DNA from: Symbiodinium natans
Taxonomy: Eukaryota > Sar > Dinophyceae > Suessiales > Symbiodiniaceae
Direction: 5' to 3'
DNA: 12,500 nt
Assembly (NCBI GenBank): GCA_905221605.1
Contig: CAJNDS010001358.1
Coordinates: forward strand, 190,001-202,500
Shown: positions 1-7,816 of the stretch, piece by piece
Numbering within the stretch: the stretch's first letter is position 1
Layout of the letters: the number at the start of each line of letters is the position of its first letter
Program-made: the position numbers and the translations under genes
The notes under the pieces: model-generated
The model's database searches: none
Told to the model about the DNA's origin: nothing
What the model saw: the letters and a program-made list of their open reading frames with translations, nothing else

Positions 1-331
1 TATACCCCCCAGTATACTGCAGGTACAGAGAGTGCCCACCAGCGGGGAGGGGGGACACTCTCCAGCCTCAGCCTGGTGGGAGGTTTCTCAACGGTGGGTT
101 TTAAGTTGGGCTGTTTGCCCCCTGCAAACAAACATTTTCCCTAACACGGATTATCGTACATTCCTATGAAATCCCATTAAGGGACTCGTGGGCCATCCCA
201 AGGTTTCAGGTTTAGGGCCAGCATTGCGAACTCAAAAACCTCAGTACGGCCCCATGAGACTGTAAAGTTGTGTCGTATTCGGTTCCGGCGGCAGCCGAGT
301 AAGATGTCCATCAAAACATCATGATATCACT
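1..331. other. Unique spacer, no gene seen
   Basis: This stretch has no recognisable gene and almost no telomere-like units. It shows no ORF of note on either strand. It ends where the first C-rich telomere-like block begins. Confidence 0.6.
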
Positions 332-616
332 ACTAAACCTAACCCCTAAAACACTAAAGCCCTAAACCTGAACCCTAACCCTGAACTAAACCCTAACCCT
401 ACCCTAAGCCCTAAAACCCTACACCCTAAAACCCATGACATGGTCCAGTTAAACCAACCAAGACAACGTGCAGGATACGTGGCTGCCCTAAACCCTAAAC
501 CTAAAAACCCCTAAAACCCTAAGCCCTAAACCTCACTAAACCCTAAGCCCTAAAACCTAATCCCTAAACCCTAAACCTTCTAAGCTCGCCCTAAATCCTA
601 AAACCTAAACCTTACT
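332..616 (-). repeat. Degenerate CCCTAAA-type blocks (332-434, 485-616)
   Basis: Two C-rich blocks contain CCCTAAA with frequent variants (CCCTAACC, CCCTAAAA, CCCTGAA, CCCTAAG). They are separated by about 50 bp of unique sequence. Units change length from 6 to 9 bases, so the phase drifts. This indicates old, diverged telomere-like sequence and not an active chromosome end. Strand is given as the G-rich strand. Confidence 0.85.
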
Positions 617-944
617 AAGCTCCGCAAACTCCTGGAGCACACGGACTGGGGCATGGGCCGTAGGAACCGCACGCGATAGGATACGCCCTCGCTTTGAAGC
701 TTAAAACGCAGTCTGTGCACGGCCTGGCTGCTCCCCCCCGTCGGGGCTTACATTGTTTTGGAACTTACGGTTGAGGGTTTAGGGTCTAGGGGTTAGGGGC
801 TATGGCAGTGTACCCTGCAATGCAAGGAAGTTCTTTTCGGTGTTCAGAGGTTGGGGGGTTGGTGCAGGGTTTTTATCAGACGCAGGGTGAGTTCGCGAAA
901 CCTACCAACCCTATTAAAACCCGAGGATCACTATAAGAAGCCCT
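617..944. other. Mostly unique spacer with a short G-rich telomere-like patch
   Basis: Unique sequence carries a short G-rich patch near 770-800 with degenerate GTTTAGGG-like units. A C-run lies near 732. No ORF of interest and no RNA gene were seen. Confidence 0.5.
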
Positions 945-1480
945 TTATTCCCCGGAAGCCCCTGTATGCCCTGTAACTCTCCCAAACCCTTGTAAGTCAA
1001 AAAACCCCATAAACCCCTATGAACCTATAAACCCTACAGACCTACAAATCCCGCTTAAGCTGTAGACCCTTAAAGCCATGCAGGACCCCTATAGACCCTA
1101 TAAGCCCTACCTAAACCATACTAAAACCCTACAAACCAGAAACCCTAGAAACCCCTGAACCATCATAAGCCATACTCCTATAGGGTAGTTTACATGCTCC
1201 CCTAGCCATGGGCCCCTAAAAGGGCCACCCTTGCATACCCGTAGATACCTAAAGATTTAAGGGCCATAAAGTTCATGGTTGGGGGGTCTCGTTCAAGTAA
1301 GATTTTGTTTTTATAGGGGTTCTTACTTGGTATCTCGGGGCCCCGAAAAAAGGTTATAAGGGTAACAGATAAGAGGCCCGGCCTTTTATAACCCATAAGA
1401 TCTACAAACCCCCATAAAATCATAAACCCAATCCCTAAGTTTAACCCTAACACCCCTAAGCCATAACACCTAAACCCTAA
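945..1480 (-). repeat. Highly degenerate CCCTATAA/CCCTAAA-like region
   Basis: From about 945 to 1170 the sequence repeats motifs such as AACCCCTAT, ACCCTATAA and CCCTACA, a CCCTATA-leaning derivative of the telomere repeat. From 1171 to 1395 this fades into unique sequence containing a small hairpin near 1212 (GGCCC/GGGCC). Clearer CCCTAA units return at 1396-1480. A minus-strand ATG frame of 115 codons (1202-1549) crosses repeat-derived sequence, has no family signature and was not called. Confidence 0.6.
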
Positions 1481-1569
1481 ATGAGCCCACATTGTTCGGA
1501 AACAGGGCCTGAACGCGTTTTGACCAGCGGCAGGGTCGATACCGATCATCGTCGAACCTGGGGCCTGCA

Positions 1570-1735
1570 GGGTTTAGGGTTTAGGTTTAGGGTTAGGTTT
1601 AGGGTTAGGGGGAGGAGGGGGGGACGATTTCAGTACTTTGATTTAGGGTCTAGGGTTTTGGGGTGTGAATGTAGATAGGGGCTTGAGGGTTTCAGGCGTC
1701 GGGTTTTGGGCGAAGGTTCGGGGTTTAGGACAAAC
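1570..1735 (+). repeat. G-rich TTTAGGG block, degenerate
   Basis: Units TTTAGGG, TTAGGG and GTTTAGG run from 1570 to about 1612, followed by diverged G-rich sequence to 1735. The orientation is opposite to the preceding blocks. The frame at 1481-1678 is translated repeat (RFRVRFRV-like) and not a gene. Confidence 0.85.
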
Positions 1736-1830
1736 CCTTACTTCTGAAACTATGCCCTCAAAGCTCCAACCCTGAACCCTACACCCTAAAACCCTGGACC
1801 CGAAACCCTACATAAACCTAAAAACTAAGG
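1736..1830 (-). repeat. C-rich CCCTAAA-like block
   Basis: The orientation switches back, with CCCTGAAC, CCCTACAC, CCCTAAAACC and similar degenerate units. The junction with the G-rich block at 1735 is abrupt. Confidence 0.75.
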
Positions 1831-1905
1831 GCCTACTCCAACAGCTCGCCGAGATATGCTTCACGGAGATGCTGAAGCCTTCTTGGAATTGGCAGCGTGG
1901 GCCTT

Positions 1906-1918
1906 CCCCCCCCCCCCC
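1906..1918. repeat. Poly-C run (13 C)
   Basis: Thirteen consecutive C residues lie just before a G-rich telomere-like block. Such runs are prone to slippage and their exact length may be a sequencing estimate. Confidence 0.9.
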
Positions 1919-1920
1919 TC

Positions 1921-1980
1921 CGTTTAGGGTTTTAGGTTTTAGGGTTTACCCTAAAGGGTTTTTAGGGTTTGGGTTAGGTT
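1921..1980 (+). repeat. G-rich telomere-like block with an internal inversion
   Basis: Variable TTTAGGG/TTTTAGGG units contain a near-perfect palindrome at 1938-1955 (TTTAGGGT-TT-ACCCTAAA), so one unit is flipped inside the block. Confidence 0.8.
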
Positions 1981-2244
1981 CCGGCTACCACCAAACTGAG
2001 GGGGTCATAGGTAAAGACAGCCATAACAAGTGAGTGAGGCAACGTAATCGATACCCAAGCATGAACAAAGATCCTTGTAACCTATGGACCAAGGGCGACC
2101 TATGCATTTCTGACGGTTTTGTTTAACCCCCCCCAGAAAAAAATGCCGTGAACATCACGACCCTGACATTCCCCCACAGCGCCCCAACACCTTCATTCAG
2201 TAATATCCTCAAATAATATCAAGGATCCCGAGTTGAGTGAAGGT
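1981..2244. other. Unique spacer, nothing recognised
   Basis: Non-repetitive sequence lies between the G-rich block and the first hairpin element. No ORF, RNA gene or clear regulatory site was seen. Confidence 0.5.
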
Positions 2245-2360
2245 TTAGGATGCTCCCCCTTTATCTAACAGGTCCTAGCTAGGGAAATAAACAGGGATTA
2301 GACTAAGGGGGTACCAAAATCCCCTACAAAGGACGTTAGCATAAGGAGAAACCATCCCAA
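2245..2360 (+). mobile_element. MITE-like inverted-repeat element, copy 1 (degenerate)
   Basis: The 116-bp element has imperfect terminal inverted repeats: the left end reads TTAGGATGCTCCCCC and the right end, reverse complemented, reads TTGGGATGGTTTCTCC. Both arms continue with a (C)TAAC(A)GTCCT-like motif and then TAGGG. The interior keeps CAGGGATTAG and AATCCCCTACAAAGGACGTTAG, which match the interiors of the copies at 4825 and 11167. It has no coding capacity. It is the most diverged of the three, and no target duplication is evident. A non-autonomous transposon is the best explanation; a structured RNA hairpin is an alternative. Confidence 0.7.
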
Positions 2361-2364
2361 CCTC

Positions 2365-2612
2365 AAACCCTAAAAACCCTAAACAACCCTAAAAACCCTT
2401 AAAAACAAAAAAAAAACCTCTCCTTAAAACCCTAAAACCCGAAAAAAACACCAAAGTTCCTTAAAAACCCTTGAAAACCCCCAAACGCACTTCAACCCAT
2501 TCTATAAAACCTTACTTGGGCTGTCTGGAAACCTAAACCCTGAACCCCAACCAACCCCAACCCGAAAAACCCTAAATCCGAAAACCCTTACCTAAACCCT
2601 ATTGGGTCTCTG
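2365..2612 (-). repeat. Degenerate CCCTAAA-like block, A-rich
   Basis: CCCTAAAAA, ACAACCCTAAAAACC and similar units are expanded by extra A residues (for example the A-run near 2406-2416). The block runs into the candidate exon at 2634 with no clear boundary. Confidence 0.75.
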
Positions 2613-2633
2613 GGTTCTGGCGGCTGGTACCAG

Positions 2634-2681
2634 GACGTTGTCAAATTGCCCAAGGCGGCGAAAGGCGCCCAGAAGTCCTAG
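2634..2681 (+). CDS. Candidate 3'-terminal exon, Lys/Ala-rich tail (hypothetical)
   Basis: A possible splice acceptor, TGGTACCAG followed by GAC, opens a 15-codon frame reading DVVKLPKAAKGAQKS and ending in TAG at 2679-2681. Twelve of 15 codons end in G or C, unlike the A/T-laden repeats on either side. The frame stays open upstream to about 2601, so the acceptor may lie elsewhere. No family is recognised. The call rests only on composition, the acceptor and the stop, and a chance open frame is possible. Confidence 0.28.
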   Translation, partial: DVVKLPKAAKGAQKS

Positions 2682-2712
2682 AAAAGGAGAGGAGGTCTTA
2701 AGGGATTGTACG

Positions 2713-2779
2713 GTTTAGGGTTTAGGGGGTCGGGTTTAGTTTAGGGTTAGGGTTAGCGTTTAGGGTTTGGGGTTTAGGT
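2713..2779 (+). repeat. G-rich TTTAGGG block
   Basis: About nine units of TTTAGGG, TTAGGG and TTTGGGG with some extra G residues lie directly downstream of the candidate exon at 2634. Degenerate G-rich sequence continues to about 2865. Confidence 0.88.
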
Positions 2780-2947
2780 GGTCACCCTACATCCCAAAGT
2801 TCGGTTCGAGTTTAGGCCTGCTGTCGGAGTTTTGGGTTCAGGATTAAGCTCAAGGTTTAAAGGGTTTGACCTGGGGTGTCTCAAAGAGTGAACGGCCCGA
2901 CAAATGCAGGCCAATACAAGCAGCCAGAAGAAGACAGCAAAGACCCC

Positions 2948-3050
2948 CCTAAAAACAAACCCTAACCCTAAACCCTAAAACGCAAAACCCTAACAAAGAA
3001 CACCCTGCAAGACTTTCTAAACAATATAAACCCCCCAAAAAACCCTGCCC
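2948..3050 (-). repeat. C-rich CCCTAAA-like block
   Basis: CCCTAACCCTAAACCCTAAAA opens the block, which decays into A/C-rich sequence. Confidence 0.8.
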
Positions 3051-3051
3051 A

Positions 3052-3136
3052 CCCTAAGTAACCTACCACAAGCTTCCCTTAAACCCTATAACCCCAAAAA
3101 TCCGGCAAAGCCCTAAGTAAACCTCCCACAAGCTTC
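3052..3136. repeat. Pair of ~25-bp non-telomeric direct repeats
   Basis: Positions 3052-3076 and 3111-3136 share a segment beginning CCCTAAGTAA and ending CCACAAGCTTC. They differ by one substitution and one inserted base, and the repeat period is 59 bp. The CCCTAA start is telomere-like but the second half is not. They may be a local duplication or the duplicated flanks of a decayed insertion. Confidence 0.75.
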
Positions 3137-3495
3137 AACTCTCAAGAATTGAGCCCTCAGCTGTCATTGCCTGCTGAAAGCGTAAGCTTAGAACGCCCCC
3201 CCCTCGTGGGTTTTGTGTCGAGAAATTACGTGAAGAAAGTTGTCCGGTATAAGGTCTGTAGAAAATGACCATTCATGGAAACTGTGATTTAAGTTTTTAA
3301 AAACCCGGATTACCACCTGACGATCACCTGAACCCAGAAAAATCCTTTCCTTTGACAAAGGTCGACTCTAGGAAAAAGGGTGCCCGTTTTGGTTAAAGGG
3401 CGTAAAAAGGAACCTCAGGTAGGTAGTCGGGCACCCCTCTTTGTTCCCTGGTGAGCTCTTCGCAAATGATAACGAAGCATTCAGACGACAAAGTT
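3137..3495. other. Unique spacer
   Basis: Mixed-composition sequence contains a 12-bp palindrome GTTTTTAAAAAC near 3294-3305. No gene-like ORF or telomere units were seen. Confidence 0.5.
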
Positions 3496-3840
3496 CCCTC
3501 AAACCCTTAACCCTAAACACTATACCGAAAACCCTTAACCCCTGAACCCTAAACCCTCAACCCCTAAAAACCCTAAACCCCAAAACCCTGAACCCTAAAC
3601 CCCAAAGTCTAAACCGGGGAACTCTTGAGCCCCAACACCTATAAACTCGTATGAGCCCTCATACTAAACTGTAAAGCTTACAGACTTCTAAAACTCAAAG
3701 ACCCCTCGTTCGAAGCTCTTGACTCTGAACCCTCACCCTGCTAATGCCCGGAACCCTGAACCCGGGAACCCCGAACACCAGAAACCCTGAACCCTGTGAA
3801 ACCCTAAACCCTAGAACCTAGACCCTAAAACCTAAAACCC
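3496..3840 (-). repeat. C-rich degenerate blocks (3496-3613, 3719-3840)
   Basis: Two CCCTAAA-like blocks carry many variants (CCCTCAA, CCCTGAA, CCCCAAA). They are separated by about 100 bp in which CTAAA- and CTCATA-type remnants remain, suggesting the spacer itself is eroded repeat. Confidence 0.8.
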
Positions 3841-3927
3841 ATCAGGATATGGCATTGGAGTCGACGTTCGCAGGGCCCTGGTCGTAGCGAAGGAAACTTC
3901 TGCTCCTAGCCTGGCCACCTGGGGGGG

Positions 3928-4125
3928 TGTAGGGTCCCTAGGTTTGGGTTTTCGGCGGTTAGGGTTCGGGGACTTTGGGGATTTTTGGGTTTGGGGGTTC
4001 GGGGGGAGGCGTTTAAGGCGTCCGCGGTTGTTTGAGCTTCGCGGTTTCAGGTTGAGGGTTTAGGGCCTTTCAGCCCTAAACCCTAAACCTGAACCCTAAC
4101 CCTAAACACCAAACCCCAAACCCAG
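3928..4125. repeat. Head-to-head telomere-like junction
   Basis: Degenerate G-rich repeats (3928-4066, with TTTGGGGG and TTTAGGGC) switch to C-rich repeats (4073-4125). At the switch, AGGGTTTAGGGC (4055-4066) and GCCCTAAACCCT (4073-4084) form a perfect 12-bp inverted repeat around a 6-base loop. The order TTTAGGG then CCCTAAA is that expected of a telomere-to-telomere fusion, although local inversion or foldback synthesis would look alike. Confidence 0.85.
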
Positions 4126-4262
4126 GTACGCCTGCCCAGAAGCTGCTTAGACAGGACACGGAAACCGAGGCAATTCTTCGGACTTGGTTCAAACAACAGG
4201 GTTACTTCAAAGAAAACCCGATGGGGATCATTAGGTGCAAGGGGTTAGGTTTTTCGGGTGTC

Positions 4263-4317
4263 AGGGAACCTAAACCCCAACCCTAAACCCTAAATAAAAC
4301 CCCTAAAACCCTAAACG
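4263..4317 (-). repeat. Short CCCTAAA block
   Basis: Roughly six degenerate C-rich units, including CCCTAAACCCTAAA. No gene adjoins. Confidence 0.8.
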
Positions 4318-4620
4318 CAAATGCATTCACATCCCGTGTGAGATTTGAGCCCCCTTCGTTGAGGTCTTTGAGGGCAACTGAGGACTTTCGGTCCAGAAGC
4401 ACATACAACCAGGCGTAACTAGAGAACAGAAAGGGAACTGGAGGGGCCTAATATTAGAAATAGGTTTTGGGTTTATCAATAACATTACTCACTGAGGTCC
4501 TTTTTTTTTATCGTTCTAATATAACAGTTTATTTCGAACGATACAGGGACCACAAAGGAATGTTGTTAGTACTATCCGACCCTACATTACCCTTTCTGGT
4601 TGCAGGGGCTTTGCGGGGAA
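4318..4620. other. Unique spacer with a foldback (4496-4551)
   Basis: The stretch holds an imperfect inverted repeat: ATCGTTC (4510-4516) pairs with GAACGAT (4536-4542) and, outside a 9-T run, GGTCC (4496-4500) pairs with GGACC (4547-4551). The ATG frame at 4467-4649 (60 codons) ends in repeat-derived sequence and resembles no protein. Confidence 0.5.
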
Positions 4621-4727
4621 ACAAAAGCCCTAAGCCCTTAAGCCCCTAAACCCTAAACCCTAAACCCTAAACCTAAACCACTAAAACCTAAACCCTAACC
4701 TAAACCCTAAACCTAAAACCCCCTAAC
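4621..4727 (-). repeat. CCCTAAA array
   Basis: Four perfect consecutive CCCTAAA units lie at 4644-4671, with 6-, 7- and 8-base variants (CCTAAA, CCCTAAAA) on both sides. Confidence 0.93.
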
Positions 4728-4824
4728 ACCAAACCAAGGGGAATTTGGGCAGACGCTGGGGCCGACAACACGGCGCTTGGACGGCAGGCAGTTATTCTGA
4801 CACGACAGGGATGGCGGTTTAGGG

Positions 4825-4917
4825 TTGGGATGTTCCCGTCATACTAGCCACTCTTGACGGGATTCTAGTAGGGAGCCCAGATTATGAAGAACTGTTAGTT
4901 AAGGGGGAACATCCCAA
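4825..4917 (+). mobile_element. MITE-like inverted-repeat element, copy 2
   Basis: The 93-bp element has 13-bp perfect terminal inverted repeats: TTGGGATGTTCCC at 4825-4837 and GGGAACATCCCAA at 4905-4917. The right arm continues inward as CCTTAACTAACAGTTCTTCATA (read in reverse complement, in two parts), matching the right arm of the 11167 copy. The interior shares GGGATTCTAGTA and GCCCA-GATTAT with that copy. Flanks are GTTTAGGG (4817-4824) and GTTTAAGGG (4918-4926), consistent with an 8-9 bp target duplication inside telomere-like DNA. It is non-coding; the ATG frames across 4882-5122 on the minus strand only overlap it. Confidence 0.82.
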
Positions 4918-4960
4918 GTTTAAGGGTGTAGTTGGGGCTGCTTGGCATGAGAGTAACCTC

Positions 4961-5300
4961 AACCCTAAGCCTAAACCTAAAACCAAACCATAAACCCCTT
5001 CGGCATTCTGGCCCCTTCGGCTTGCCTGCTGACGGCTTGCCTGTGCAGCTAGTCCTTCGGGGTAGTCTCCACTCACCGCAAGTAAGCCGTAACCTATGAA
5101 CAACGAAAACCCATACACACAAGCCCCTCCAAATAACCCCCCAACGGAACCCTAAACCAACTAAACCCTACCACCCCCCGGAAAAAACCTAAACACCCTA
5201 AAACTTCAGTAGTAGGGACACGGCAAAGGAAAGACAGAGACCTAACACCATAAACCCTTACCCAAACCCTAAAACCCTAAACTCTAAAACCCTAAACACC
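4961..5300 (-). repeat. C-rich blocks around a GC-rich segment
   Basis: Short CCTAAAC-type runs at 4961-5000 and 5149-5300 flank a GC-rich unique segment (5000-5110). That segment carries repeated CCCCTTCGG and CGGCTTGCCTG words. Two overlapping minus-strand ATG frames (4882-5118, 78 codons; 4895-5122, 75 codons) read through it but show no family signature, and their ends are translated repeat. Confidence 0.65.
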
Positions 5301-5370
5301 GAAGGAGAGAAAAGAGAAGGGCGGCCGAGATCCCCACTTTCGGCCTGCCAAGCGAATATTGCAAGAAGCG

Positions 5371-5420
5371 GGTAGGGTTAGGGTTCGGGTTCAGGGTTTT
5401 AGGGTTTAGGCTTTAGGCCC
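5371..5420 (+). repeat. Short G-rich TTTAGGG block
   Basis: Units GTTAGGG, TTCGGG, TTCAGGG, TTTTAGGG and TTTAGG follow one another, each differing by one or two bases. Confidence 0.85.
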
Positions 5421-5811
5421 AATTAGTTGTGTTTTTTTACCTGAAAACCCTGTGTGGAGAAAGGGAGGAGGACGGGAATGGGGGAAGGGGTATCTAACGC
5501 CCTACCTATAGGCGTCGGAAGCAACTACGAAGCTTCCCTTGCTGGTACATTATACGACTATACTCTACAAAATACTGTATTACCCGAAACCCTATCTCTA
5601 TGTTCTGTATCTTCATAATTACCAATGTGAATGTAATGATACAGGCAATCAGTGTTCGGGTTTAGGGGTGGCTGCTGTCCATCAGGACGCCTCCTTGGCA
5701 GATTGGACTTGCCGAACGAACGCCTCAGAGGAAAGAAGAGGGTTGTGGATTTCAGGACAGTAAGCTCTAATCCCGAAGGCCCGAGGGGTGAGAGGGTTGG
5801 CTTGACTGTTT
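5421..5811. other. Spacer with an AT-rich core and a small foldback
   Basis: The AT-rich centre (5540-5645) holds an inverted repeat in which CTGTATC (5605-5611) pairs with GATACAG (5638-5644) and ATTAC (5618-5622) pairs with GTAAT (5633-5637). A 74-codon ATG frame (5539-5763) overlaps it. The frame has no recognisable domain and mostly AT-ending codons in its first half, so it was not called as a gene. Confidence 0.5.
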
Positions 5812-5930
5812 GAGGGTTTCAGGTTTTAGGGTTTAGGGTTAGGGTTTTGGCGTTTAGGGTTTAGGGGTTAGGGTTTCAGTGTTGAGGATTGAGAGAAGAT
5901 TCGGTCGAATATTCGGGGTTTAGGGTTGCA
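5812..5930 (+). repeat. G-rich TTTAGGG block
   Basis: Mixed TTTAGGG, TTTTAGGG, TTAGGG and TTTGGCG units are clearest at 5824-5875, with a short remnant at 5917-5930. Confidence 0.88.
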
Positions 5931-5969
5931 GGTAAACGTAGGCTTAATGTTCCGGATCTCAAAGTAGGA

Positions 5970-6182
5970 ACCCTAAACCCTTACAACTAAACCCTACGAC
6001 CTTAAACCCTGCGCACCCTAAACCCTGACCCCTATTGAGGCTGCGCGCAAGAGGCCGGTGTGCCCGCCCCCCAACCAAAGAATTTGGGCTTCAGGTTTCA
6101 GGTAAACCCCAAACCCGAAAGGTGTAGGGTTTTATGGTTCATCGGCTTCTGGGGTTTAGGGTTTCGGGTTTAGGGTTTAGCG
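5970..6182. repeat. C-rich block (5970-6036) then G-rich block (6085-6182)
   Basis: Degenerate CCCTAAA/CCCTTACAA units are followed, after about 50 bp, by GGTTTCAGG- and GGGTTTAGGG-like units. This is another orientation switch with the head-to-tail order reversed. Confidence 0.75.
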
Positions 6183-6438
6183 TGGGTTCATCTGCTAGAA
6201 GGCCATTCCCCTCTGCAGGAGACCCTGCGGACGTGCTTGCTTGCTGAGCCGAGGGGTTCAGTTCACAAAGTCATCCTGACGAGTTCCCCAGCAGCCGAAG
6301 AGATAACAAAAGGAATCCGTTTTCCTCTTGAAATGGGTCTTATAAAGAAACCGAACCCTGGAAGAGAGGGAGAAGGACTTCCCTTGCCCTGCAAACCATA
6401 GACATCTGCAACCAGGCCCGAAGCTTCATGGTGAAGGG
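6183..6438. other. Unique spacer
   Basis: A mixed-composition spacer with no gene call. A minus-strand stretch without stops runs from the telomere array to about 6271 (over 60 codons). It lacks an internal ATG and strong codon bias, and part of it is translated repeat. Confidence 0.45.
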
Positions 6439-6529
6439 TTGAGGGTTTAGGGTTTAGGGTTCAGGGTTTAGGGTTTAGGGTTTAGGGTTCAGGGTTTAGG
6501 GTTTAGGGTTTAGGGTTTAGGGTTTAGGG
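6439..6529 (+). repeat. TTTAGGG array, 13 units
   Basis: Thirteen contiguous 7-base units are all in phase: TTGAGGG first, TTCAGGG at units 4 and 8, and TTTAGGG elsewhere. The two TTCAGGG units recur four units apart, suggesting duplication of a four-unit block. Confidence 0.97.
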
Positions 6530-6645
6530 CTGAGTTGAGCCAAAGGTCGGAGAATTGACCGACTTCTGAACTTTATAACTTACGAGGCACTTGTAGCCCC
6601 ATAGATGGACCAACCCAGGAACCCCTCAAGCAAGCCGGAAACAAA

Positions 6646-6750
6646 TTTAGGGTTTAGGGTCTAGGGTCTAGGGTTTAGGGTCTAGGGTCTAGGGTTTAGG
6701 GTTTAGGGTTTAGGGTGTAGGGTGTAGGGTGCAGGGTGCAGGGTGTAGGG
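6646..6750 (+). repeat. Patterned TTTAGGG-variant array, 15 units
   Basis: All units are in strict 7-base phase. In order they are TTTAGGG x2, TCTAGGG x2, TTTAGGG, TCTAGGG x2, TTTAGGG x3, TGTAGGG x2, TGCAGGG x2, TGTAGGG. Variants come in adjacent pairs and change by single steps, as expected for slippage or unequal exchange acting on new point mutations. Confidence 0.97.
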
Positions 6751-6756
6751 ATCCAC

Positions 6757-6822
6757 CAGGCCGAACTCCAGGCCTCCGCATAGCCGGCGCCCTCGCTCTT
6801 CTTGGCCTTCTTCATGGACCTT
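6757..6822 (-). CDS. Candidate internal exon, Lys/Glu/Ala/Trp-rich (hypothetical)
   Basis: Read on the minus strand, an acceptor-like GACTACAG precedes 21 full codons that include MKKAKKSEGAGYAEAW. The exon would end at a donor-like CCTG|GTGGAT next to the array at 6646-6750. Nineteen of 21 codons end in G or C. A second frame is also open here with weaker codon bias. No domain is recognised. The frame upstream remains open for a further nine or so codons, so the acceptor is a guess. It could also be a gene fragment stranded in repeats. Confidence 0.3.
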
Positions 6823-6830
6823 CTGTAGTC

Positions 6831-7153
6831 TGAAGCCGGTCGGCATAATGTTTAGAGTGCTGATTTCTAGGTTTTAAGCACCCCGAAGTCTATGCTTGGA
6901 AGGTTGCGAGTTAAACAACCAGAGTCCTTAAGTCCTTAAGTCAGCCTCTTCCGGCGACTGAGGACGATGAGCAGTTATAAACTGGCAGTTTAGAGCTTAC
7001 AGTTTAGGATTTCCTTGTCCGAAGTCCCGCTGGCCAGAGGGCCGTTTTTCCAGGTCCTTCCGCCGTCAGGCTTAGGATGTAGCCCGCTAGAGTGCCATCA
7101 GGCCACGGATGTCTTTGTAGCCCTGTGGCCCAGAAACCCTAGTGCAATATGAG
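6831..7153. other. Unique spacer
   Basis: No telomere-like arrays here. A tandem GTCCTTAA word occurs near 6924-6941. On the minus strand, CCACAG followed by GGC TAC AAA GAC ATC CGT GGC ending in TAG near 7087 is exon-like, but it is too short to call. Confidence 0.45.
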
Positions 7154-7200
7154 ACCTTAAACCCTAAGCCCCGAGCCCTAAGCCCTGAACCCTAAACCCA
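7154..7200 (-). repeat. Short CCCTAAA/CCCTAAGC block
   Basis: About six C-rich units with CCCTAAGC, CCCGAGC and CCCTGAAC variants. Confidence 0.85.
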
Positions 7201-7752
7201 AAGTGGTTACCCCAATTGTAACAAGGGAACCCAGGCCGAAAAAAAGAGAAAAAAGAAAGGTGGTTACCAAGATTTTTGAGTGGTGCAGAAGATCGGTTGA
7301 AGACGGTTGACTGCACCCTTGAGTGAACAAGAACGTAGAAACAAGCACGACACCATGGCAGGCTTTCCACCGAGATGTATAACAACCGGCATGTCCACAA
7401 CTACCGGCCGAGGCAAGACTGTCACTTTTGATGGAAGCACTTATGCCTTGTAAAGGGGGGGGGGGTCTTTGCGCCACCTCCATCTTCCTCCGCAACTGTC
7501 GAGACAAATGGCATCGATCATCACCACTATACATCTCCTCTTAGTATCTCAGCTGTAATAGTTTACGCTGCAGGTTCGTAAAGAGCCAACATCGTAGAAC
7601 TAGCATAGCCTCGTACTTAAGAACCACAAATCCCGAGCCCAAAAGTAAGAACGACAGCCCATCCCGGGCCGCAAGTCGTCGCTCAGCCCGTCGCATGCCA
7701 ACGAGTTGCGCATTGCTGCCCAACAGGAATGTCGAGAAGGATGGTTCAAGAA
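7201..7752. other. Longest spacer with weak open frames
   Basis: A repeat-poor segment of about 550 bp. On the minus strand, overlapping ATG frames of 118 codons (7178-7534) and 78 codons (7164-7400) end in translated repeat (GLGFRA-like). On the plus strand, 7355-7453 is a 32-codon ATG frame with a GRGKTVTFDGSTYAL C-terminus. On the minus strand, 7541-7759 has a 72-codon frame. None shows a known domain, and no strand is clearly preferred. Direct repeats AAAGTGGTTACC (7200-7211) and AAAGGTGGTTACC (7256-7268) flank an A-rich tract. An 11-G run lies at 7455-7465. Confidence 0.45.
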
Positions 7753-7816
7753 CCCTCAAACCCTAAACCCTAAACCCTAAACCCTAAACCCTAAACCCTA
7801 AACCCTAAACCCTAAA
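7753..7816 (-). repeat. CCCTAAA array, 8 perfect units
   Basis: Eight uninterrupted CCCTAAA units (7761-7816) are preceded by one CCCTCAAA. It is one of the two cleanest arrays in the window. Confidence 0.97.

Noticed and set aside
1202-1549. Minus-strand 115-codon frame
   Set aside because: It runs across degenerate C-rich repeats and has no family signature.
5308-5370. Plus-strand exon-like frame ending at a GTAGGG donor-like site
   Set aside because: Codon bias is only modest and the acceptor is a weak guess; kept out of the feature list.
6271-6435. Minus-strand stretch without stops, about 60 codons
   Set aside because: Expected by chance at this GC content; it begins in translated repeat and has weak codon bias.
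7355-7453. Plus-strand 32-codon ATG frame ending GRGKTVTFDGSTYAL
   Set aside because: Too short, with no upstream support and no recognised family; the antisense strand is also open.
7178-7534. Minus-strand 118-codon ATG frame, and overlapping 7164-7400 frame
   Set aside because: They overlap each other, end in telomere-repeat peptides and show no domain or codon bias.
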